NCBI RefSeq assembly: GCF_024494655.1
Contig: NZ_JANHDL010000004.1
Coordinates: 186,001-250,000 of the forward strand
Origin: Halorubrum laminariae
GTDB lineage: Archaea; Halobacteriota; Halobacteria; Halobacteriales; Haloferacaceae
Length of the DNA stretch: 64,000 nt
Reading direction: 5' to 3'
Part shown: positions 1 through 8,296 of the stretch, piece by piece
Layout: the number at the start of each line of letters is the position of its first letter
Position numbering within the stretch: the first letter of the stretch is position 1
Notes under the pieces: model-generated
Seen by the model: the letters and a program-made list of their open reading frames with translations, nothing else
Told to the model about the DNA's origin: nothing
The model's database searches: none
Position numbers and translations under genes: made by a program

Positions 1-672
1 ACGTATCAGCCGACGATCCGGGCGATCAAAGCCGCCTACGACGACCGTATGGAAGGGTCCGGGTTCGACACGGCGCTGACTGTTCCCGCAGTCCGGAAGG
101 TTCGGCAGGCCTTCGGCCGCGTGATCCGCGGCTCCGAGGAGACCGGCGTCCGGATCCTCCTCGACGAACGGTACGGATCTTCGGGGTTCTACGGCGTCAA
201 CGACTACCTCTCGGAACAGGAGCAGCGAGAGTTCGCCATGACCAACCCCGATGATGTGGGGCGAGCGTTGTCCACGTTCTGGGAGGAAACGCCACTCAGC
301 TATGAACACGGAGAAACGGCTGAGGAGGCGGGGTCAGAAGAGACGGTCGCGGCGAAGAGCGTCACAAGCGAGGAACCGGCACAAACGGGTGGTCGGACTG
401 GTGAGGCGGTCAGTGCGGATTCGTACTCGAAGATCTACTTCGGCGAGGAAGCTGGCCTTTCCGGGTGGGTCTCGGTCAGTACCCGCGTTGCTGAGAACGA
501 GATCGTCCCGCTCGTGTACGAACACACGGTCGAGAGCGGAGACGCGGGTGAAGACACGATAAAGCTGAACTTCGCGAAGGAGCTGTCGGCGAGTGGCTGG
601 ACAGACGTGAAAGCGGACGTCGTTCTCTCGGAGATAGAGCCGATCGCAAGGGACGCCAGAAAGCCGGAGTAG
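1..672 (+). CDS. XPD/Rad3-family DNA helicase, C-terminal part (5' end outside window)
   Basis: The frame is open from the first base, so the gene begins upstream of the window; the first in-frame ATG at 49 is internal. The visible part carries a superfamily 2 helicase motif VI of the XPD/DinG type: QAFGRVIRGSEETG followed by ILLDERY, with the two arginines and the closing D-x-R of the family. After this motif come about 140 residues of Glu/Ser/Thr-rich, acidic sequence and a small C-terminal region that are not part of the usual helicase core. XPD-type enzymes are ATP-dependent 5'-3' DNA helicases used in repair. Archaeal XPD normally has an Fe-S cluster in its N-terminal half, which cannot be checked here. 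A DinG-like enzyme is the alternative. Confidence 0.75.
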   Translation, partial: TYQPTIRAIKAAYDDRMEGSGFDTALTVPAVRKVRQAFGRVIRGSEETGVRILLDERYGSSGFYGVNDYLSEQEQREFAMTNPDDVGRALSTFWEETPLSYEHGETAEEAGSEETVAAKSVTSEEPAQTGGRTGEAVSADSYSKIYFGEEAGLSGWVSVSTRVAENEIVPLVYEHTVESGDAGEDTIKLNFAKELSASGWTDVKADVVLSEIEPIARDARKPE

Positions 673-679
673 CGGGCGG

Positions 680-835
680 TTAGAATCTTGGGGTACGGGC
701 CTTCCTGATCTGTCCGTTGTGTCGAATAAGGTCATCGCACTGGGGACAGGCTCGCGGGTTATCTAATCCGTCCGGCGTGAAGACTCGGACGTAGTTGTCG
801 GTGACGTGACTTTCGCAGTTCTCACACGTGGGCAT
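680..835 (-). CDS. Small zinc-ribbon protein (51 aa)
   Basis: A 51-residue protein beginning MPTCENC and containing a second CPQC knuckle at residues 30-33, so four cysteines in two CxxC pairs form a predicted single zinc ribbon. The spacing and the short basic C-terminus match a widespread family of tiny haloarchaeal zinc-ribbon proteins of unknown function (I recall DUF7563; the number is from memory). It ends 7 bases from the stop of the converging helicase gene. The ATG at 835 is the only sensible start. Small haloarchaeal zinc-finger proteins are often regulatory, but nothing here shows a target. Confidence 0.7.
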   Translation of the reverse strand: MPTCENCESHVTDNYVRVFTPDGLDNPRACPQCDDLIRHNGQIRKARTPRF

Positions 836-952
836 ACAGTCGGCGCTCCGCTGCGGGGTGTAATAAGTGGTTCTGTCAGATAGGGTCTGTACCGCCTGTT
901 TTTGGCCAAAGCTGTTGCTCTGAGGGGCCGATCCCCGGCGTTTTGGAATGGC

Positions 953-1207
953 CTAACTCTGTTTCATCGAACCCACGCGCAGCTTCGATGTCGTCTCGCA
1001 CGTGAGGCACTTGGTTACTCGGAACGGCGCTTTGCCGTGGGTCTTCGGGCCACCTGAGCCAGTTGATGTGAATTCGACGGTGACTTCGTGAATTGTTAAC
1101 TCATTACAGGAGCCACAGTCCTCGTACCGTTCGTTCTGGCCAAGTTCACTGCTTCCAGTGTTCACTACTGACCTACCGGTGTGAGACCTCTTATGCGCTC
1201 GGGGCAT
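953..1207 (-). CDS. Putative zinc beta-ribbon protein (84 aa)
   Basis: An 84-residue protein with a CGSC pair near residue 31 and a CLTC pair near residue 68, separated by a beta-rich stretch (TIHEVTVEF ... PFRVTKC). The pattern of ribbon, hydrophilic loop and an 'F-R-V-T-x-C' strand matches a family of haloarchaeal putative zinc beta-ribbon proteins of unknown function (DUF7835-like, from memory). The N-terminal 25 residues are basic and Ser/Thr-rich. It stands alone between a small zinc-ribbon gene and the divergently transcribed PH-domain gene. Role unknown. Confidence 0.65.
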   Translation of the reverse strand: MPRAHKRSHTGRSVVNTGSSELGQNERYEDCGSCNELTIHEVTVEFTSTGSGGPKTHGKAPFRVTKCLTCETTSKLRVGSMKQS

Positions 1208-1345
1208 GGCTGGCGTTAGCAGTCATTTGTTATAACTATATTGATTGAACTGACTACTGGCTGAAGAGGGGGAGGGGGTAAAACGAGGGGAAGCATTATC
1301 GTATGCGGGTGAATTTGGGGTTGTAAGAGAGTTGATCAACAAATT

Positions 1346-2602
1346 ATGACGCCATCCGATAGAGAGACGACCGGTAGTGAGACTTCTCGCGGTGTCGAGG
1401 GCTCTGATCCACACCTACGGCAAGACGGGGGAGAACCAACCTCGCCAGTCCGTGAGCAACAAACCGATCCGCACCAAGCAACGGCTACATCGGAGCAGTT
1501 CGACGAACTTCCTGAAGACTATGTCCCCCCAAGTCAGCGGTATGGGGCTGGCGAAGTTGAAGAGTCAAACGCGATGGGGTGGTCCGATGTGGAAGGCCCG
1601 ATTCACGTTAAACTGATGCTGATCGTGATGGTGGCGGCGAGTAAAGTGTCGAATCTGCTGGTCGGTGGGGTACAGTGGATACTCCCCAGAATAACCGGGA
1701 CTGCGGACCCGCAAGAAGGGATTTCGGGGTACTTCTACCCGGACGATATGATCGGGGAAGACGAATTCATCGTTCACGAAGGGAACCCGAGCAGGTGGGT
1801 GATGATGGGGCCGTACCTCGTTGCGGTCGTGATGCTCGTTGTCGCGGTGGTCGTGACGATCGGCGTCCCGTTAGGGTATGGTGACGAGATGCTTGCGCTC
1901 GTCACACCTTCCGTACTTGATCTGAGCGTCCCTGACCGCTGGTGGTATTTCCCCTTGTTCCTCATTGGTCTGTCCGTGGTGCTGCTTACCCGGCAGGCGA
2001 TCGAGCGGGGGTCGACATGGCACATCGTTACGAACCGGCAGATCCTTCACCGGTCTCACCTCCTCAACACGACGAAACAGCGATTCGACCTTCACGAGAT
2101 ACAGAACGTCGAAGATCACTACCCGCCGCCGGAGCGGTTCTACGGTGTTGGACACATCGACTTCTTCACCGCGGGGACGGGTGGGAGCGAAGTTCACTTC
2201 CACGGAGTGGATAACCCGAGTGAGCTTATCAAGGAGATCAAATACTATATGCGGCAAGATAAGGAGCGCCGGCTTCGCGGTGGTGTCTCTCCTGATCCGG
2301 CGGCGGCGGGTGATCCGCACGCAGAGGGTCCGACAGTGTATCAAAATGATGGAGGACATCAGCACCCGTCTGAGCCCCACGTTGATCAGCAAGCGGCTCA
2401 GTCCCCGGACAGTAACCAAGAAGTTGCTCAACAGCCGGAAGAGCCTACAGGCCCGTACGAGCAGGAGACGGACGAGGAGGATGAATCTGAATCACCAGAC
2501 TACCCTTGGAGGCAGCCCCCTCAAGAGGAGGGCGATAGCATAGAGGAACAAGTGACGAGACAGTCCCTCCAAGACGATATGCGGGAGATTAACGATCGGT
2601 AA
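1346..2602 (+). CDS. PH-domain (bPH2/DUF304-like) membrane protein
   Basis: A 418-residue protein in four parts. Residues 1-80 are polar and Pro/Gln/Glu-rich. Around 88-112 is a hydrophobic helix. Two strong transmembrane helices follow (about 152-178 and 199-218). Then comes a cytoplasmic module of about 90 residues with the bPH2 pattern: WHIVTNRQILHRSHLLN, then 'FDLHEIQNVEDHY' and 'FYGVGHIDFFTAG'. The last 110 residues are low-complexity and acidic. Two membrane helices followed by a PH-like domain is the typical layout of the YdbT/DUF304 family, whose function is not established. The long disordered tails are unusual for the family. The ATG at 1346 is the first start in the frame. Confidence 0.75.
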   Translation: MTPSDRETTGSETSRGVEGSDPHLRQDGGEPTSPVREQQTDPHQATATSEQFDELPEDYVPPSQRYGAGEVEESNAMGWSDVEGPIHVKLMLIVMVAASKVSNLLVGGVQWILPRITGTADPQEGISGYFYPDDMIGEDEFIVHEGNPSRWVMMGPYLVAVVMLVVAVVVTIGVPLGYGDEMLALVTPSVLDLSVPDRWWYFPLFLIGLSVVLLTRQAIERGSTWHIVTNRQILHRSHLLNTTKQRFDLHEIQNVEDHYPPPERFYGVGHIDFFTAGTGGSEVHFHGVDNPSELIKEIKYYMRQDKERRLRGGVSPDPAAAGDPHAEGPTVYQNDGGHQHPSEPHVDQQAAQSPDSNQEVAQQPEEPTGPYEQETDEEDESESPDYPWRQPPQEEGDSIEEQVTRQSLQDDMREINDR

Positions 2603-2635
2603 TCGGTAACCGACTTTTCGAAAGGTGTTAGCGCG

Positions 2636-4015
2636 TTAGTCGCTCTGGATTCTCGGGGCGAGCATGTACGTCGTCTGCCCGTGGCCTTCTGCGAATCCGA
2701 AGTGGAGCTTGATGGGGAACTCCTCGCCCAGTTCCATCGTAACCTCGGCATCCTTCGGGATGGCCTTGTTCATGTCCTTCAGGTAGTCCAGGCTGAACAG
2801 CGAATCCGCGGGCGCAGCGGAACTGAGAGCCACGAGGTCGTCAGTCTCGAGTTTGAGGTCGACGTCGTCGGTGTCGCCTTCCGCGCTGAAGCTGAAGCTC
2901 TGTTCTACGTCGTCGACGGACAGGCGGATGTGGTCAGAGACCATGTCCGCGGCCTTCACACCGCGCGCGATCTGCGAGCCCTCGACGGTCACGTCGGCCG
3001 GGAGGTTGAGGTCGGGGATCTCCGGCTCCTGGCGGATGGAGTCGGGGTCGATGAGCGCCAGCGTGTACGAGAGGCCGTTGATCTCCACGTTGAGCTTGCG
3101 CGTCTCGTGGTCGTAGTCCAGGTGGACGAGGTCGCCGTTGTTCGCGAGGCCGATGACCTTCTCGAACCGATCCCACGAGATACCGAGGATGCCGACGTCG
3201 GTGTTGAGGCTCTCGAACGCGGGAGCGGAGAGGGTCAGGTCGACCATCCCCACGTTGGCGGGATCGACAGCGCGGATCTGGAGTCCCTCGGGGGACGTGC
3301 GGATCTTACACTCGTCCACGAGAACGCCGACGCTGTCGATTGCGTCTTTGAGGGTGGATGCTTCCACGATCGCGTCGAACTCCTGGGGCGGGGACTTCAC
3401 GTCCTCGTCGACTCCAGAGAAGTCGCCATCGTCGGTCTGTGCGGGTTCGGGTTCGGCCTGGGTGTTGCTCATGTCGGATTCCTCGTTGGTCGAGCCGTCC
3501 TCGGTCGCCTCCTCGGTGGCCGCCTCCTCGGCATCCACGGACGGAGCCTCAGACTCGTCCTCGGAGAGGTCGTCGGGTTCGGCTTCGACTTCTGCTTCGG
3601 GTTCGTCGACGGTATCGCTTTCGGTCACCTCATCGCTAACAGCGGAACTGGCGGGGTTGGCGTCGGGCTCTACCGCAGCTGCGTCGGTGCTGGCTTCCTC
3701 GACCGGCTCGACGTCCTCGGCTTTGCCGGCCTCGGCGGGGCCCTCGCCTTCCGCGTCGGGTGCGTCTGAAGAGGATTCCTCGACATCCTCGACAGAGTCA
3801 GAGGACTGCGGCTCCGACTCGGGTTCGTCGACGGCAGACGCTTCAGCGACTTCTTCGTCGGCCGCGGCGGGCTCCTCAACAGCCTCGGGCTGGTTGTTCT
3901 CCACGTCGCCCGCGCTCGGTTCCGTCTGCGGCTTGTTCGTGATCACGATGCCGCCCGCGTCGTTGTCTTCGGTGTCGGTGCTTCCGTTCGACTGAGAGTC
4001 TGCTGCTTGGGACAT
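2636..4015 (-). CDS. pcn: PCNA-like sliding clamp with long acidic N-terminal extension
   Basis: The last 250 residues are a complete archaeal PCNA: it starts at '[17 protein letters not shown]', continues through '[16 protein letters not shown]' and the inter-domain region, and closes with '[11 protein letters not shown]'. PCNA is the ring-shaped processivity clamp for DNA polymerase B/D, ligase and FEN1. Archaeal clamps are normally about 250 residues; this one has about 210 extra N-terminal residues, almost all Glu, Asp, Ala and Ser. I chose the ATG at 4015: it has a GAGGT Shine-Dalgarno-like sequence about 10 bases upstream and a TATA box at 4059-4070. An internal ATG at 3472 would give a 278-residue form closer to normal size. 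It stands alone, some 30 kb from the Orc1/RPA genes. Confidence 0.88.
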   Translation of the reverse strand: MSQAADSQSNGSTDTEDNDAGGIVITNKPQTEPSAGDVENNQPEAVEEPAAADEEVAEASAVDEPESEPQSSDSVEDVEESSSDAPDAEGEGPAEAGKAEDVEPVEEASTDAAAVEPDANPASSAVSDEVTESDTVDEPEAEVEAEPDDLSEDESEAPSVDAEEAATEEATEDGSTNEESDMSNTQAEPEPAQTDDGDFSGVDEDVKSPPQEFDAIVEASTLKDAIDSVGVLVDECKIRTSPEGLQIRAVDPANVGMVDLTLSAPAFESLNTDVGILGISWDRFEKVIGLANNGDLVHLDYDHETRKLNVEINGLSYTLALIDPDSIRQEPEIPDLNLPADVTVEGSQIARGVKAADMVSDHIRLSVDDVEQSFSFSAEGDTDDVDLKLETDDLVALSSAAPADSLFSLDYLKDMNKAIPKDAEVTMELGEEFPIKLHFGFAEGHGQTTYMLAPRIQSD

Positions 4016-4058
4016 TTTTTTGAGTACCTCTTTTCTACTGCTCCTCACCCCTCTCGGG

Positions 4059-4070
4059 AAATATAAAACA
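4059..4070 (-). promoter_or_regulatory. TATA box of the PCNA gene
   Basis: On the minus strand this reads TTTTATATTT. It lies about 45-55 bases upstream of the ATG at 4015, so transcription would start about 20-25 bases before the start codon. The leader contains the GAGGT motif and supports the long form of the clamp. Confidence 0.5.
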
Positions 4071-4260
4071 ATCCTGAGGCGAGGCCGCGAACGAACTAGA
4101 AGAGCCTCCTGACGGCGGAGCTACCCTCTAGTCGGAATCGGTGGCTGTGTGTCTCTTTCCACACAACCACGATTCATCACCATCTCTCGGAGGGTAAAAA
4201 CAATATCTCGGGGGTCTCTCTCAACTTAGATCGGCTAGAAGGCCGGGGGGCTTCCCGCGT

Positions 4261-5061
4261 TTACTTGGTCTCGTCGTAGAGTGTTTGGATCGTCGATTGG
4301 GATAGCTCTCGATCGTAGGCATACACGGCCCCGATACGCCCTTTCGTATCGTCACCGTGCCAGTGGGATTTCCCAAAGAACACATTGGTCGACGTGGCTG
4401 TGTTCAAAGACTGATTCCCACCTCCAGTGTTTGAATCTAAGGTCGCATCAACGTACAGCGAGTGGTCATGGACAGCTGACCCACCAGATGGGAAGACGAC
4501 GGTGAGCAGATGCCATTGGCCGTCGATAACATCTACTGAGCCATATTTCTGTCCGCTAGCGTTTTCGACACGCAGGACATCGCCATTTGCGTCATCGATT
4601 CGGATATCATATTTGTTCCCAGTGGTGTTCGCCCCGTATGAGATGAGGCGGTGGTCTCGGGAGCTACCAGACTTGAACCAGATTGCCCAGGTCCGCGGGT
4701 GCGTCCCCGTTATTCCTGACCAGCCGTTGAGGACGATGTAGTCGTTGCCCCCGTCGAACTGGAGCACCGATCCGTCTCTTCCGCTGTCAGTGGCCCATGT
4801 AGCATTGTGGATCGATCCATCGTGTGACCCTTCGATATCGGTGATGGAATTTCCGGAGCCAGCATTGAGGTCCCAGTAGGAAACGAGCCCCTCGGTGGGG
4901 ATGTTAGGACCGCCCCAGGGAAACACACTCCCAGAGTTGATCTCGATCTCGCTGTTCCCATCAATATCTGACTGCCAGTCGCGACCGCCGCCCCATCCTA
5001 ATTCCTTAGTATTGGATTTCAGCCGCCTGTTGGTGGTGAAGCGGTGCGACTCGCCCGGCAT
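4261..5061 (-). CDS. LamG-fold protein with shared N-terminal docking module
   Basis: A 266-residue protein. The first ~50 residues match the N-terminal module found in three other proteins of this window: 'HRFTTNRR', then 'GRDWQSD', 'EIEINSGS' and a Pro. From about residue 60 follows a LamG/concanavalin-like jelly roll: 'LVSYWDLNAGSGNSITDI', 'LQFDGGNDYIVL', 'WAIWFKSG', 'WHLLTVVF', 'SLYVDATLD' and 'GRIGAVYAYDREL'. LamG domains bind sugars or proteins on cell surfaces. There is no signal peptide and no transmembrane anchor. The start ATG overlaps the stop of the upstream gene by one base (TAATG), so the two are translationally coupled. The module is the most divergent of the four copies. Confidence 0.75.
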   Translation of the reverse strand: MPGESHRFTTNRRLKSNTKELGWGGGRDWQSDIDGNSEIEINSGSVFPWGGPNIPTEGLVSYWDLNAGSGNSITDIEGSHDGSIHNATWATDSGRDGSVLQFDGGNDYIVLNGWSGITGTHPRTWAIWFKSGSSRDHRLISYGANTTGNKYDIRIDDANGDVLRVENASGQKYGSVDVIDGQWHLLTVVFPSGGSAVHDHSLYVDATLDSNTGGGNQSLNTATSTNVFFGKSHWHGDDTKGRIGAVYAYDRELSQSTIQTLYDETK

Positions 5062-5372
5062 TAATACGGGGTTCGTAACCCGTCTGGCGAACTGAGGTTA
5101 CAGTCTAACCACTCGGTCACAGAGGCGCAGATTGACGGTTTGCGTGGGGTCTGGCACTCCCATGAGCTTCCATCATGTCGGAGCGTGTAGTACCGTCTGG
5201 GCTCCCGATAGTCGTTGTCGAACTTGACCGCGAGTCTGATGAGCATCTCGTTGAGGGCGGTGGACCCTAACGAGATGTCTGTAATTGTGACGCCGGCCTC
5301 CGACCGGCCGATCGCGTCGGAGAACCAGTGCGGTCTGTTCGGTGAATCTGATGGGGCGGATGGTTGTGCCAT
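5061..5372 (-). CDS. Hypothetical protein (103 aa), coupled to the LamG gene
   Basis: A 103-residue protein that I do not recognise. It has a Pro/Ser-rich start, a middle section with beta character ('GVTITDISLGSTALNEMLI', 'LAVKFDNDY', 'RRYYTLRHDG') and three cysteines in the second half. It is the first gene of a two-gene unit with the LamG protein (TAATG overlap) and has a TATA box at 5409-5420, giving a leader of about 16 bases. The tight coupling suggests it helps assemble, export or anchor the LamG protein, but this is inference. Confidence 0.6.
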   Translation of the reverse strand: MAQPSAPSDSPNRPHWFSDAIGRSEAGVTITDISLGSTALNEMLIRLAVKFDNDYREPRRYYTLRHDGSSWECQTPRKPSICASVTEWLDCNLSSPDGLRTPY

Positions 5373-5408
5373 GAGTTGTCGGATGGCCTATACTGAACAC
5401 CGCAGGGT

Positions 5409-5420
5409 GGCTATAAAAAG
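5409..5420 (-). promoter_or_regulatory. TATA box, TTTTTATAGCC type
   Basis: On the minus strand CTTTTTATAGCC, with its centre about 42 bases upstream of the ATG at 5372. A TATA element followed directly by GCC recurs upstream of several minus-strand genes in this window (10142, 21694, 23446; variants at 14235 and 35811). Confidence 0.5.
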
Positions 5421-5453
5421 ATTATCGCGGTGTCCGACAAAATCCTCATCGGG

Positions 5454-5807
5454 TTATTGGTATCTGTTCAGCATATCGAAGAAGAAGTCTGGCGGGTCGT
5501 TGTCGTCGGGGGCTTCCATGCCAGCTGCGAGACCGAGTTTGGTCCCGATCTGGAAAGTGCCGACGTAGTAGATGACCAAGAACAGCGGGATCATCCGGAT
5601 CATCCCTAGGTCGATTGCTTTCAGTAGCACTGACGGAATGATGATGGCGAACCCGATGAATGCTCTCGGGAGAGGGCCGAGTTGGAATTCTGAAGCCGCC
5701 CACTGAACGCCAAAGCCGATCGCGGTAGACGCGATGAGGCTAATGATGACGATACTCCCGAATAGGATGATAGAGTAGGCTACCATGGGGTGTAGCTCGG
5801 AGTTCAA
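5454..5807 (-). CDS. Small membrane protein (117 aa)
   Basis: A 117-residue protein with three predicted membrane helices: about residues 9-32 (VAYSIILFGSIVIISLIAS), 46-65 (LPRAFIGFAIIIPSVLLKAI) and 68-90 (LGMIRMIPLFLVIYYVGTF). A polar, Asp/Pro-rich C-terminal tail follows. No family recognised. It precedes another small membrane protein on the same strand 39 bases away, and the two probably form a unit. Confidence 0.6.
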   Translation of the reverse strand: MNSELHPMVAYSIILFGSIVIISLIASTAIGFGVQWAASEFQLGPLPRAFIGFAIIIPSVLLKAIDLGMIRMIPLFLVIYYVGTFQIGTKLGLAAGMEAPDDNDPPDFFFDMLNRYQ

Positions 5808-5846
5808 AGGCAGGTGTAATATCTGCTCCGGTCAGATTGACCGCTG

Positions 5847-6167
5847 TTAGAAGTAGGGGGCCAGCATCTCTGGGCCTTCCTCTGCGACGTCGACGTTCAT
5901 CAACAAGAGCACCGACGCGGCGAAGAAGAACAGGAGGAAGATGCTCGCGGCGACCATCAGTGTGAGCTCCGTATCCAGCCGAGATTCGATAGTCCTCCGG
6001 GTGATGGGGAAGAGGAAGACACCGCCACAGAGTAGCAGGAGCCCACTCCCGACAGAGTGCATCGCGAGTATCCCCACGCCGTTCATAATGATGAGTAAGC
6101 CCATCAGATAGCCCACCCCCGACTTTACGCGGGGCATTAGCCCCTCTGTAGTGATTTCTGCGGCCAT
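5847..6167 (-). CDS. Small membrane protein (106 aa)
   Basis: The start is taken at the ATG at 6167 (MAAEITTEG), which removes ten Cys/Arg-containing residues of a longer frame to 6197. Three hydrophobic helices are visible (YLMGLLIIMNGVGILAM, GLLLLCGGVFLFPI, LMVAASIFLLFFFAASVLLL), with a short Arg-rich cytoplasmic loop between the second and third. No family recognised. It lies directly between the GIY-YIG-like gene and another small membrane gene, all on the minus strand. Confidence 0.55.
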   Translation of the reverse strand: MAAEITTEGLMPRVKSGVGYLMGLLIIMNGVGILAMHSVGSGLLLLCGGVFLFPITRRTIESRLDTELTLMVAASIFLLFFFAASVLLLMNVDVAEEGPEMLAPYF

Positions 6168-6201
6168 AGCATACGCACGTAGACAGAGCCTGCTCAAAAG
6201 A

Positions 6202-6990
6202 CTACTGGCCCTCAGAATCGGTTTCGCTGATGGGAGAGGTGGACTCGATGTAGGGAGTCACCTCCGAGATGATGCTGTCCGTGTAAAAGGAGTTCACATG
6301 GTCGAGGTTCCAGAGTCCGGTTTTGTTGATCTCGGCCCGCGGTGAGTGGTGACCGAGCCAGTCGTCCTTTTTCAGATGGGGATTCGTTCGGCGTGCGTGA
6401 GAGACAAGCGCGATGAGGTTCTTCTCGAGGCGTGCCCGATCGCAGTCTGCGTGGGGCTTGCCAGGGATGTCAATCACAAGGAACGGGAGGTTTCGAATCC
6501 GCTCGGAGACCCGTAGTTCGAGTGGGTGTTCTTGGGCGCGAATCTCTGAGGTGGATATGTTGTCTGGGAGCTGACGGTGCGGAACGCCCCAGTGAGGGTA
6601 TTTGTCTTCCAGGCCTTCGTCTTCGATGATCGCGTTTCCGATATGGAGTCTGAACACGGACCCTCGGCAGTTACCACCGTCTGCGTAGTTTCCACTGGTG
6701 GTTCCTCGGTGGGTGCGGAGTCGCTGCCAGAGCGAACTGGAACTTCCTTTGGAAACGCCGACAGTACCGATCCGAGTGATGTGCCACTCGCTAACCGGGT
6801 CGATCTCCGGGTCTGTGGATTCGTCGAAGAAGATGTAGATCCCACGGTGAGGCCAGTCCACCGTTCCATCGACATCTGAGAGGTAGAATGGGCCTCCTGT
6901 TTGCGTTTTTAGCACACCAAGTTTCCGGTAAAACTGCGCCAGTTTGTTTGGGCGATCAGGACTGGAGACGGTGGAAATGAATACGACCAT
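6202..6990 (-). CDS. GIY-YIG nuclease-like protein
   Basis: A 262-residue protein with the elements of a GIY-YIG fold: 'RGIYIFF' (residues 49-55) for the GIY strand, 'ITRIGTVG' (71-78) in place of YIG, 'LWQRLRTHRG' with the catalytic-type arginine at about 90, and a glutamate in 'RLEKNLIALV' (about 189) in the right position for the metal ligand. GIY-YIG enzymes cut DNA by a single-metal mechanism and occur in homing, repair and restriction enzymes. The insertion between the second strand and the arginine ('GVSKGSSSS') and the 'GNCRGSVFRLHIG' block occur, from memory, in a haloarchaeal subfamily without known function. Catalytic activity is plausible but the tyrosine of YIG is replaced by Arg. 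Confidence 0.65.
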   Translation of the reverse strand: MVVFISTVSSPDRPNKLAQFYRKLGVLKTQTGGPFYLSDVDGTVDWPHRGIYIFFDESTDPEIDPVSEWHITRIGTVGVSKGSSSSLWQRLRTHRGTTSGNYADGGNCRGSVFRLHIGNAIIEDEGLEDKYPHWGVPHRQLPDNISTSEIRAQEHPLELRVSERIRNLPFLVIDIPGKPHADCDRARLEKNLIALVSHARRTNPHLKKDDWLGHHSPRAEINKTGLWNLDHVNSFYTDSIISEVTPYIESTSPISETDSEGQ

Positions 6991-7125
6991 GGTATCGTCT
7001 GTCGGTAGTAGCGCGTCTGGGTTCTATTCAAACCCTCTTCTCACCTTCTCTCGGAAGGCAAAAACGGATTTGAGCAGTATTTCTTGTCAAGCTTTACAAT
7101 GCTGCGGCTCATATCTATTGACAAG

Positions 7126-7482
7126 ATGGAAGACACCGAACCGGCCCCACCGGACGAGATCGCGCAGTACATCGTTGATGGACTCCGCCGCCAAGAAATC
7201 GATCAGTTAGAGCTAATCGAGGAGTACGCCCGCCAACTACGCGAATACCGGATCGGTCAACAGGACCAGATGATCGACGAGGATGACTTAGATGTCGATG
7301 AGTCAGACGAGGTCGTCGACGTCCAAGATAGCGACGAGGGGACGGTTGTTATTCGGCGGAACAACTGCGGTTCAGACTGTAAGGGTTGCCCGCACGGGCC
7401 GTACAAGTACATCGTCACACCGGACGGGAAGGGCGGTCAAAACTGGGACTACAAAGGCAAGGTCGAGGGGGAAGGATCGTAA
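7126..7482 (+). CDS. Small Cys-rich protein with CPHGPY motif (DUF6788-like)
   Basis: I use the ATG at 7126 (MEDTEPAPP); an earlier TTG at 7084 adds 14 hydrophobic residues and looks wrong. The 118-residue protein has an amphipathic helix pair ('IVDGLRRQEIDQLELIEEY'), an acidic linker and then 'CGSDCKGCPHGPYKYIV'. The Cys-x3-Cys-x2-Cys-x-His-Gly-Pro-Tyr pattern is typical of short haloarchaeal putative metal-binding proteins (DUF6788-like, from memory), often found near mobile elements. Role unknown. It converges on the CPBP gene 25 bases downstream. Confidence 0.6.
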   Translation: MEDTEPAPPDEIAQYIVDGLRRQEIDQLELIEEYARQLREYRIGQQDQMIDEDDLDVDESDEVVDVQDSDEGTVVIRRNNCGSDCKGCPHGPYKYIVTPDGKGGQNWDYKGKVEGEGS

Positions 7483-7507
7483 TATTTTCCAGTTGAAATG
7501 AGGGGGG

Positions 7508-8239
7508 TTACACAACCCCGGTAACTTCGAAATAGAGGAAGAGGAAGAGGACCGCGTTGTAGATGCCGTGTGCGAGAGAGGGAAGGATGAGGTTGTCTGT
7601 GGTCTCGTACAGCCAGCCAAGGATGAGTGAAAGAAAGAGAACGATCAGGAGTGTACTCGTTGCATCCGCTGCGCTTGCGGTTAGGTAAGCCGGGAAGTGA
7701 ACCATCGCGAAGATGACGCTCGAAACGAGTATAGCATATTGCCGGTCGAACGATTGGTAGAGCGACCCCTGAACGAGCCCTCGGAAGATGAGTTCCTCAC
7801 ACGGGCCGATGATCAGAATCGAGATAGGGATGAGCGCGAGTAAGATCGTGGGGTCAGCGGGAGATTCTGAGGTCGTGAAGGCTTCGTAGATCTGGTGATC
7901 GGAGGTGCCTACGTTGAGAAGGCCAAGGAGGAATTCGAGTCCCATCGCACCGGCAAGTAGAACTACGACACCGCCGAGTACCAGCAGTATCTCCTTCGAG
8001 GTTGGTGTTCTGACTCTGAGGAACTGGTACCTGTGATCGGTGAATTGGAAAAACAGTGCCGTGGTAGTTATAGCTCCCATCAGCAGGCCGAGGTTACTCA
8101 CGAAGAGCTCTTGCTCGAAGGGGACTGCGCCAGTTGTGAAGTAAAGCGCGCCCAAGAGGATACCCGACCAGATGCCGATGAGAAGGTATCCGCCGATACC
8201 GATACCCGTGGCTGAGATGAATGTACGGACCTGACTCAT
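7508..8239 (-). CDS. CPBP-family intramembrane metalloprotease
   Basis: A 243-residue protein with about seven hydrophobic helices and the CPBP (CAAX protease / Abi) signature: the glutamate pair and arginine of EExxxR at 148-153 ('CEELIFRGLVQG') and a histidine in 'IFAMVHFPAY' at about 181, followed by a final helix pair. Family members (Rce1-like) cleave prenylated or other membrane-bound peptides. Prokaryotic copies often process bacteriocin-like peptides, give self-immunity, or act in signalling. The length is normal for the family. No obvious substrate gene is adjacent. Confidence 0.85.
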   Translation of the reverse strand: MSQVRTFISATGIGIGGYLLIGIWSGILLGALYFTTGAVPFEQELFVSNLGLLMGAITTTALFFQFTDHRYQFLRVRTPTSKEILLVLGGVVVLLAGAMGLEFLLGLLNVGTSDHQIYEAFTTSESPADPTILLALIPISILIIGPCEELIFRGLVQGSLYQSFDRQYAILVSSVIFAMVHFPAYLTASAADATSTLLIVLFLSLILGWLYETTDNLILPSLAHGIYNAVLFLFLYFEVTGVV

Positions 8240-8296
8240 GTGTTGTAGTTATACCGTGGACAGTACGTGGTCATTAGTGCTTTGGTCAGATTCGCA

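Noticed and set aside
1223..1414. 63-codon minus-strand frame
   Set aside because: Overlaps the start of the PH-domain gene, Ser/Pro-rich low-complexity, no supporting signal.
2681..3995. Long plus-strand frames opposite the PCNA gene
   Set aside because: They arise from the strong codon bias of the acidic PCNA extension; low-complexity Ser/Val/Arg composition.
5056..5130. tRNA-like stretch (GGGGTTCGTAACCC resembling a T-arm, GAGGTTACAGTCTAACC resembling other arms)
   Set aside because: The T-loop lacks the conserved A58, the anticodon loop has the wrong size, no 7-bp acceptor stem closes it, and it lies inside the coding end of the 103-aa gene.
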